Part shown: positions 7,998 through 11,608 of the stretch, in pieces | Layout of the letters: each line of letters starts with the position of its first letter | Position numbering within the stretch: the stretch's first letter is position 1 | NCBI GenBank assembly: GCA_019634245.1 | Contig: JAHQVR010000092.1 | Span: 1 to 11,608, forward strand | Reading direction: 5' to 3' | DNA length: 11,608 nt | DNA from: Gammaproteobacteria bacterium | GTDB taxonomy: Bacteria; Pseudomonadota; Gammaproteobacteria; Granulosicoccales; Granulosicoccaceae | The notes under the pieces: model-generated | What the model was told of the DNA's origin: nothing | Databases searched by the model: none | What the model saw: the letters and a program-made list of their open reading frames with translations, nothing else | Position numbers and translations under genes: made by a program

Positions 7998-8843
7998 ATG
8001 AAGTTACTTCGACATGGCGCACCTGGCGCAGAAAAACCTGGCCTCATGGATGACTTAGGTAATATCCGCGATCTCTCCGCACAGTTGTCTGATCTGACAG
8101 GAGAGGTATTGTCGGATAAAAGCTTGGCCAAGATCGCCGCAATCGATCCCGAGACCTTACCCATTGTTGCACCAGAGACCCGCCTTGGCCCCTGCATCGG
8201 ATCAGTCGGCAAGTTTGTTTGCATCGGATTGAACTACGCAGATCACGCAGCTGAATCTGGCCTAAGCCTGCCCGAGGAGCCTGTTGTGTTTTTCAAGGCG
8301 ACATCCGCCATTATAGGGCCCAATGACACTGTGGAGATTCCGATTGGCTCTGTTAAAACAGACTGGGAAGTCGAGCTGGGTGTGGTTATTGGTAAGGAAG
8401 CTAAATATGTTTCGCAAAGCGACGCGCTAAAACATGTGGCAGGTTACTGCGTTGTTAATGATCTGTCCGAAAGAGATTTTCAACTGCATCGTTCTGGTCA
8501 GTGGGTTAAGGGTAAGTCGGCTGATACGTTTGGCCCTATCGGCCCATGGTTGGCCACGCGAGACGAAATTGAAGACCCACAAGCGTTAGATATGTATCTC
8601 GAAGTCAACGGCCATCGGTACCAAGATGGATCAACCACGACTATGCACTTCGATGTAGCTACGATCGTATCGCACCTGTCACAATTTATGAGCCTGCAAC
8701 CTGGCGATATCATCTCAACCGGTACACCGCCAGGCGTTGGTATGGGTCAAACACCGGAAACTTATCTAAAACCCGGTGATGTTATTGAATTAGGTATTGC
8801 AGGATTGGGCGTACAAAGACAGGAAGTGATCGCTCACGCTTAG
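7998..8843 (+). CDS. Fumarylacetoacetate hydrolase-family protein, probable 2,4-diketo-3-deoxy-sugar-acid hydrolase
   Basis: 281-aa metal-dependent C-C bond hydrolase of the FAH family. Visible blocks are FVCIGLNYADHAAE (73-86), PVVFFKATSAIIGP (95-108), TDWEVELGVVIG (121-132) with likely metal ligands Glu124 and Glu126, NDLSERD with Asp155, GQWVKGKSADTFGPIGPWL (167-185) and PGDIISTGTPPGVGMG (235-250). The MKLLRHG.PG.EKPGL.D start is characteristic of the branch that includes L-2,4-diketo-3-deoxyrhamnonate hydrolase (LRA6), often misnamed ureidoglycolate lyase. That enzyme gives pyruvate and lactate. The order SDR then FAH, 35 bp apart, fits successive steps and one transcript. An intrinsic terminator follows 34 bp after the stop. 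Other acylpyruvate substrates remain possible. Confidence 0.9.
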   Translation: MKLLRHGAPGAEKPGLMDDLGNIRDLSAQLSDLTGEVLSDKSLAKIAAIDPETLPIVAPETRLGPCIGSVGKFVCIGLNYADHAAESGLSLPEEPVVFFKATSAIIGPNDTVEIPIGSVKTDWEVELGVVIGKEAKYVSQSDALKHVAGYCVVNDLSERDFQLHRSGQWVKGKSADTFGPIGPWLATRDEIEDPQALDMYLEVNGHRYQDGSTTTMHFDVATIVSHLSQFMSLQPGDIISTGTPPGVGMGQTPETYLKPGDVIELGIAGLGVQRQEVIAHA

Positions 8844-8876
8844 TGTGGGCAGGCTACTTAATCTGAGTCAAGCATA

Positions 8877-8908
8877 CGAAACCTCCCAATCGGGAGGTTT
8901 TCGTTTTT
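8877..8908 (+). terminator. Rho-independent terminator of the SDR-FAH operon
   Basis: The stem AAACCTCCC (8879-8887) pairs perfectly with GGGAGGTTT (8892-8900) around the tetraloop AATC. C-G and G-T pairs extend it at the base, and TTTTT follows at 8904-8908. It lies 34 bp after the hydrolase stop codon and faces the kelch gene, which ends from the other side at 9010. On the minus strand the hairpin lacks a good U-run, so it mainly serves the rightward operon. Confidence 0.9.
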
Positions 8909-9009
8909 ATTTCTCGGCAAAACCCGAAAGATAGATCCCATCGGGCTGTTCTTCATCCTTTGCTTTGATCAAAAGCTACACGCCAAAGCGAGTAGACTTT
9001 CGCTGTCTC

Positions 9010-10977
9010 TCAACGCCTGCGGGTACAGCAAGTCGCTTTGCGCAGTATGCTCAGCGTCATAAGAAGCACCAGGACATATAAAGATGTACTAGCACCAAAC
9101 AAGCCATTGCTAGAACCACCGCTTCCTGAAGTATCGGGATCGGCTACAACATCTGCATCGTCAGAAGAGACCGTTACGATATTCGCGTAGTCGGTAGAGG
9201 CTGTTACAATTTCCGCGTCGTCAGTGGAGACCGTTACAACGTCCGTGTCATCATTGGTGACTGTTACAACGTCCGAGTCGTCGCTTGGGTCAGTGACTGC
9301 AACCGCGTCGTCGCTAGGATCAGTATCCACAACATTATCATCACTTGAAACAGGCGCGACATAACTATCCGTTCCATCCGACAATTCTGGCCCAGTACCA
9401 CTCGGTATAAAATCAGGATCACTGGTGATGACAAACTTATCGATGGTTAAACCGTCTTCGCGCATCCAGATATTAACCATATTGACACCCGCTTCCACCA
9501 CATTTATTGAGGCGATGGGATCACTTGGTGTATGCCGTGACCAGGTCCATTCTGATGGAAAGCGATCAATGCGATACGCTGAGCTCGCAATCTCACCATT
9601 TAACCCAACGTGGATACTGTCACTGCTGCCGATGCCATTACTATTGGTGTCGCCTAATCCGCGTACCCATATGTAATGTTTACCCGGATAATTGAAATAA
9701 ACCATATATCCAAGCATAGGCGTGTTGCTGATTGTCGCTGCCAGTTGGCCCTCATCCGGGGTTGTCGTCATCGCTCCATTGTTACTGGAATTTGCAATGG
9801 TGGCGTGAACCCACTGATGCGTAGATGTACTATCGCTGATATCAAAGTATTCTGCTTCCATCGATATCAATGTGGCACCTTCGGGCTCATTAGAACCGGG
9901 CTCGGGTTCCTGAACTGGCTCGGGCTCTTGAACCGGATCGGGTTTTTGAACAGGGTCGGGTTCGCTACTGGGTGGATTATTATCAACTAATATTGAACGT
10001 ACCGTATCGCTAGCTTTTGACGCTATCGGCGCGCCGCCTCCAGCCACAATCAACCGTCCATCTATAATTCTAGCAATGGGTGCTACAAGAGATTCTGGTA
10101 GCGTCTTAAACGTACTCCACTTATTGGTTTTAGGATTGTATCTCCAAACTTTGGTACCGGCGTTTTCACCACCTGTTGTATATATTTGGTTTTTATAAAC
10201 AAACGTACCTGGTTCTGTATGAGAATTCTTACTCGGCAAACTGGCTTTTTTAGACCATTTATTATTTGCTGTGTTAAAAGCGTGCACCAATACGGTGTCT
10301 TGTGTTCTTTTGCCGGGACAACCATCATGACCGTATTGCCCACCCATAATATAGATTGTGCTACCCACTACAGCTGTAGAGAAGTGATTACGTGGGCTTG
10401 GAACACCCGCACTGGAGGTTATATCTTTCCACCCAGAAGACGGTTTAGCTAAATCATAAACAAAGTGGTTGGCGACATCACAACGGGCGTTAGCATCTAA
10501 ACCACCTAACCAATGAATCTTGTTATTAACAAGTGCTGCGCCACCACCGGCACTAGGTTTTGGTAAGTCCGGGCCCTTACGCCACTTACGACTATTTAGG
10601 TTGTAGATCCAGACATTATCTGAAACTTTGCCAGGATGACTACCAATTCGACCGCCCAAAATCCAAACATCGGCACCGTTTCTGATTACGCCATTGTGCG
10701 TTACCGCATTACCTAAAACAGTAGAAGTAGATCCGATGATGCTCCATTTCTTAGTAGCAACATCATACTTCTCAACAGAGTTGGCGATTCTAATCCCAGG
10801 CTTAAACCCGTTGAATACATAGATATCGTCGCGGTAGTCAACAGTAGTGGCTTCTACTCTACCGACTTTCATATCTGATTGTGTTGTCCAGTTTTGTGCT
10901 GATGCACTACCTGCGGCTGCGATAAAACCGAGTACAACGACAGCTCGCATGGCAGGACGAATTTTGCGTTTCGTCAT
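9010..10977 (-). CDS. Secreted kelch-repeat protein with C-terminal carbohydrate-binding-like domain and GlyGly-CTERM-like tail
   Basis: 655 aa. Residues 1-27 are a Sec signal peptide (basic start, hydrophobic core, SASA|QN cleavage). Kelch-type motifs (paired GG with spaced Tyr/Trp, such as VWILGGR, IYIMGGQ, IYTTGGE, LIVAGGG) fill about residues 35-325 and should form a beta-propeller. A Pro/Glu linker follows (about 334-363), made of EPEPVQ-type hexapeptides. A beta-sandwich-like domain (about 370-520, starting SMEAEYFD, with YIWVRG and ending LTIDKFVIT) resembles the GH115 C-terminal/CBM type. A seven-unit decapeptide stalk rich in Asp, Val and Thr spans about 543-613. The end has GSGGSSNG, a hydrophobic run (about 633-645) and a basic tail, as in GlyGly-CTERM proteins processed by rhombosortase. 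The start has a strong AGAGGTGA ribosome binding site 6 nt before the ATG. No galactose-oxidase copper site was identified. Probably a surface glycan-binding protein. Confidence 0.85.
   Translation of the reverse strand: MTKRKIRPAMRAVVVLGFIAAAGSASAQNWTTQSDMKVGRVEATTVDYRDDIYVFNGFKPGIRIANSVEKYDVATKKWSIIGSTSTVLGNAVTHNGVIRNGADVWILGGRIGSHPGKVSDNVWIYNLNSRKWRKGPDLPKPSAGGGAALVNNKIHWLGGLDANARCDVANHFVYDLAKPSSGWKDITSSAGVPSPRNHFSTAVVGSTIYIMGGQYGHDGCPGKRTQDTVLVHAFNTANNKWSKKASLPSKNSHTEPGTFVYKNQIYTTGGENAGTKVWRYNPKTNKWSTFKTLPESLVAPIARIIDGRLIVAGGGAPIASKASDTVRSILVDNNPPSSEPDPVQKPDPVQEPEPVQEPEPGSNEPEGATLISMEAEYFDISDSTSTHQWVHATIANSSNNGAMTTTPDEGQLAATISNTPMLGYMVYFNYPGKHYIWVRGLGDTNSNGIGSSDSIHVGLNGEIASSAYRIDRFPSEWTWSRHTPSDPIASINVVEAGVNMVNIWMREDGLTIDKFVITSDPDFIPSGTGPELSDGTDSYVAPVSSDDNVVDTDPSDDAVAVTDPSDDSDVVTVTNDDTDVVTVSTDDAEIVTASTDYANIVTVSSDDADVVADPDTSGSGGSSNGLFGASTSLYVLVLLMTLSILRKATCCTRRR
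9141..9350 (-). repeat. 30-bp tandem repeat, seven degenerate units, inside the kelch gene
   Basis: Seven consecutive 30-bp units start at 9141, 9171, 9201, 9231, 9261, 9291 and 9321, with no length variation. The central units share a core like CTGTTACAAC-TTCCG-GTCGTC. They encode decapeptides of the form DVVTVSTDDA, forming an acidic stalk between the carbohydrate-binding-like domain and the membrane tail. The period is a multiple of three, so unit gain or loss would change stalk length without a frameshift. Confidence 0.85.
9901..9963 (-). repeat. 18-bp tandem repeat encoding a Pro/Glu linker
   Basis: Three full units (9901-9918, 9919-9936, 9937-9954) and a half unit (9955-9963) of a CTCGGG..TTGAAC.GG motif encode (E/D)P(E/D)PVQ repeats. 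These make an extended proline-rich linker between the kelch propeller and the C-terminal domain. Such linkers are common in modular secreted polysaccharide-active proteins. Confidence 0.8.
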
Positions 10978-11550
10978 AGCTTGTCACCTCTATATTATTC
11001 TTGTTATGAGAGTGATACTCCATCAGCGAGTCAGTTGATTCAATCGTTTTGGAGGAAGCTTGCGACGTTATTAAAGAAAACCCAATATAAATCGAATAAA
11101 GTGGGAATTGAATCACACCAAGTGACGCTAAGCAGCATAGCACCGACAATTTATAGAGGGAAAATAGTGATATCCAATCGAGATTTTTACCTCATATCAG
11201 CTCGACATTCAAACGGCAGTAATATCATGCAAGTGCAAGTGCAAGTGCAAGTGCAAGTGCATTTTTTTATAATTGACTTTGTCTAATCAATAGAAGATAA
11301 GCAATACAGAAAAGTGCAGCGATCGACTAACATATCGAAACTATATTGCCATGATCAGTTAGCTGAATCGGAGTGCTTGTCGAGCCTTGGCCGTAGCGAT
11401 TGAAGCTATTTTTTGCGCACACCGCGGCGAATGTATAACCCCTACAAAAAAGAGTCTCGACAACAATCGCTAGAAGATAATAACTATCACCTATTTCATG
11501 CTCTTCCAATAAAACGTATAATTAAAGCCTCTCAATACCGATAACACACT
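10978..11550. promoter_or_regulatory. 573-bp divergent spacer between the kelch and aldo/keto reductase genes
   Basis: AT-rich and without a convincing gene. It must hold both divergent promoters. For the rightward gene a perfect -10 TATAAT lies at 11517-11522, 28 bp before the ATG, with only a poor -35 (TTCATG, 11495-11500). No clear promoter is assigned for the kelch gene; only its ribosome binding site (AGAGGTGA) just before the ATG is evident. A hexanucleotide repeat lies in the middle (separate entry). A direct repeat TAGAAGATAA occurs at 11291-11300 and 11471-11480. A 60-codon minus-strand ORF with a TTG start (11327-11509) lacks coding support. Confidence 0.45.
11228..11261. repeat. 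Hexanucleotide microsatellite (TGCAAG)n
   Basis: Over 34 bp the unit TGCAAG repeats five full times plus four bases without a mismatch, directly followed by a T-rich run. It lies about 250 bp upstream of the kelch gene and about 290 bp upstream of the aldo/keto reductase gene, outside any supported gene. Perfect short repeats are prone to slipped-strand length change, which could alter spacing between regulatory sites. Confidence 0.9.
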
Positions 11551-11608
11551 ATGTTCTCCAACAGAAAAATTGGCAAAACCGATCTGGAAGTTTCTGAGCT
11601 GGGCTTGG
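11551..11608 (+). CDS. Aldo/keto reductase, 5' fragment (continues beyond the window)
   Basis: Only the first 19 codons are present, reading MFSNRKIGKTDLEVSELGL. The pattern R.(L/I)G.T.LEVSELG(L/F)G is the typical start of NAD(P)H-dependent aldo/keto reductases of the group that includes D-threo-aldose 1-dehydrogenase (L-fucose dehydrogenase) and L-galactose dehydrogenase. No catalytic residue is in the window. A TATAAT -10 sits 28 bp upstream; no strong ribosome binding site is seen. Together with the SDR and FAH genes, a sugar dehydrogenase role would complete the start of an oxidative sugar route, but other aldo/keto reductase functions are equally possible on this fragment. Confidence 0.75.
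   Translation, partial: MFSNRKIGKTDLEVSELGL

Noticed and set aside
9141..9350. Regular repeat considered as a CRISPR array.
   Set aside because: The units are contiguous with no spacers, remain in frame, and encode a periodic decapeptide within an intact gene.
10981..11286. 101-codon plus-strand frame ending in a Val-Gln repeat.
   Set aside because: The repeat is just the hexanucleotide microsatellite translated. There is no ribosome binding site or plausible protein composition, and it overlaps the kelch leader region.
11327..11509. 60-codon minus-strand frame with two cysteines.
   Set aside because: It has a TTG start and no clear ribosome binding site or recognised pattern. It remains only a weak possibility.

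Overview
The window looks like a piece of a Gram-negative, heterotrophic, probably marine gammaproteobacterial chromosome. This is inferred from a secreted carbohydrate-binding-type protein ending in a GlyGly-CTERM-like tail, sugar-acid-type catabolic enzymes, moderate base composition and Shine-Dalgarno-type starts. No rRNA, tRNA, transposase, phage gene or CRISPR array is visible.

Layout. Positions 98-5292 hold a leftward run of four genes, transcribed in the order IlvD/Edd-family dehydratase, TfdA-like 2-oxoglutarate dioxygenase, second TauD/TfdA-type dioxygenase, CYP199-like cytochrome P450. The gaps are 67, 55 and 105 bp, so an operon is likely. Upstream of it, after a 452-bp spacer with possible remnant or small ORFs, lies another leftward gene (5745-6962) for a short 2-isopropylmalate/homocitrate-synthase-like DRE-TIM enzyme. 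A 262-bp divergent promoter region with a perfect 16-bp palindrome separates it from a rightward pair, 7225-8843: a BDH2/2-keto-3-deoxy-sugar-acid-dehydrogenase-like SDR and a fumarylacetoacetate-hydrolase-family enzyme. That pair ends at a clear intrinsic terminator (8877-8908). Next comes a leftward gene (9010-10977) for a secreted kelch-propeller protein with a C-terminal carbohydrate-binding-like domain, an Asp/Val/Thr repeat stalk and a membrane tail. A 573-bp divergent spacer with a hexanucleotide microsatellite separates it from the first 19 codons of a rightward aldo/keto reductase that runs off the window.

How the genes may work together. The SDR and FAH-family hydrolase are the pair used in the non-phosphorylative route for L-fucose/L-rhamnose-type sugar acids: 2-keto-3-deoxy acid is oxidised to the 2,4-diketo acid, which is hydrolysed to pyruvate plus a hydroxy acid. 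An IlvD/Edd dehydratase could supply the 2-keto-3-deoxy acid, and the aldo/keto reductase could be the initial sugar dehydrogenase. The three oxygenases are of types known for oxidative ether cleavage or hydroxylation (TfdA, CYP199). A speculative reading is that the locus unmasks and degrades an O-alkylated or otherwise decorated sugar or sugar acid. The DRE-TIM acyl-CoA condensing enzyme does not fit a purely degradative scheme and makes the locus unusual. The substrate cannot be read from the sequence.
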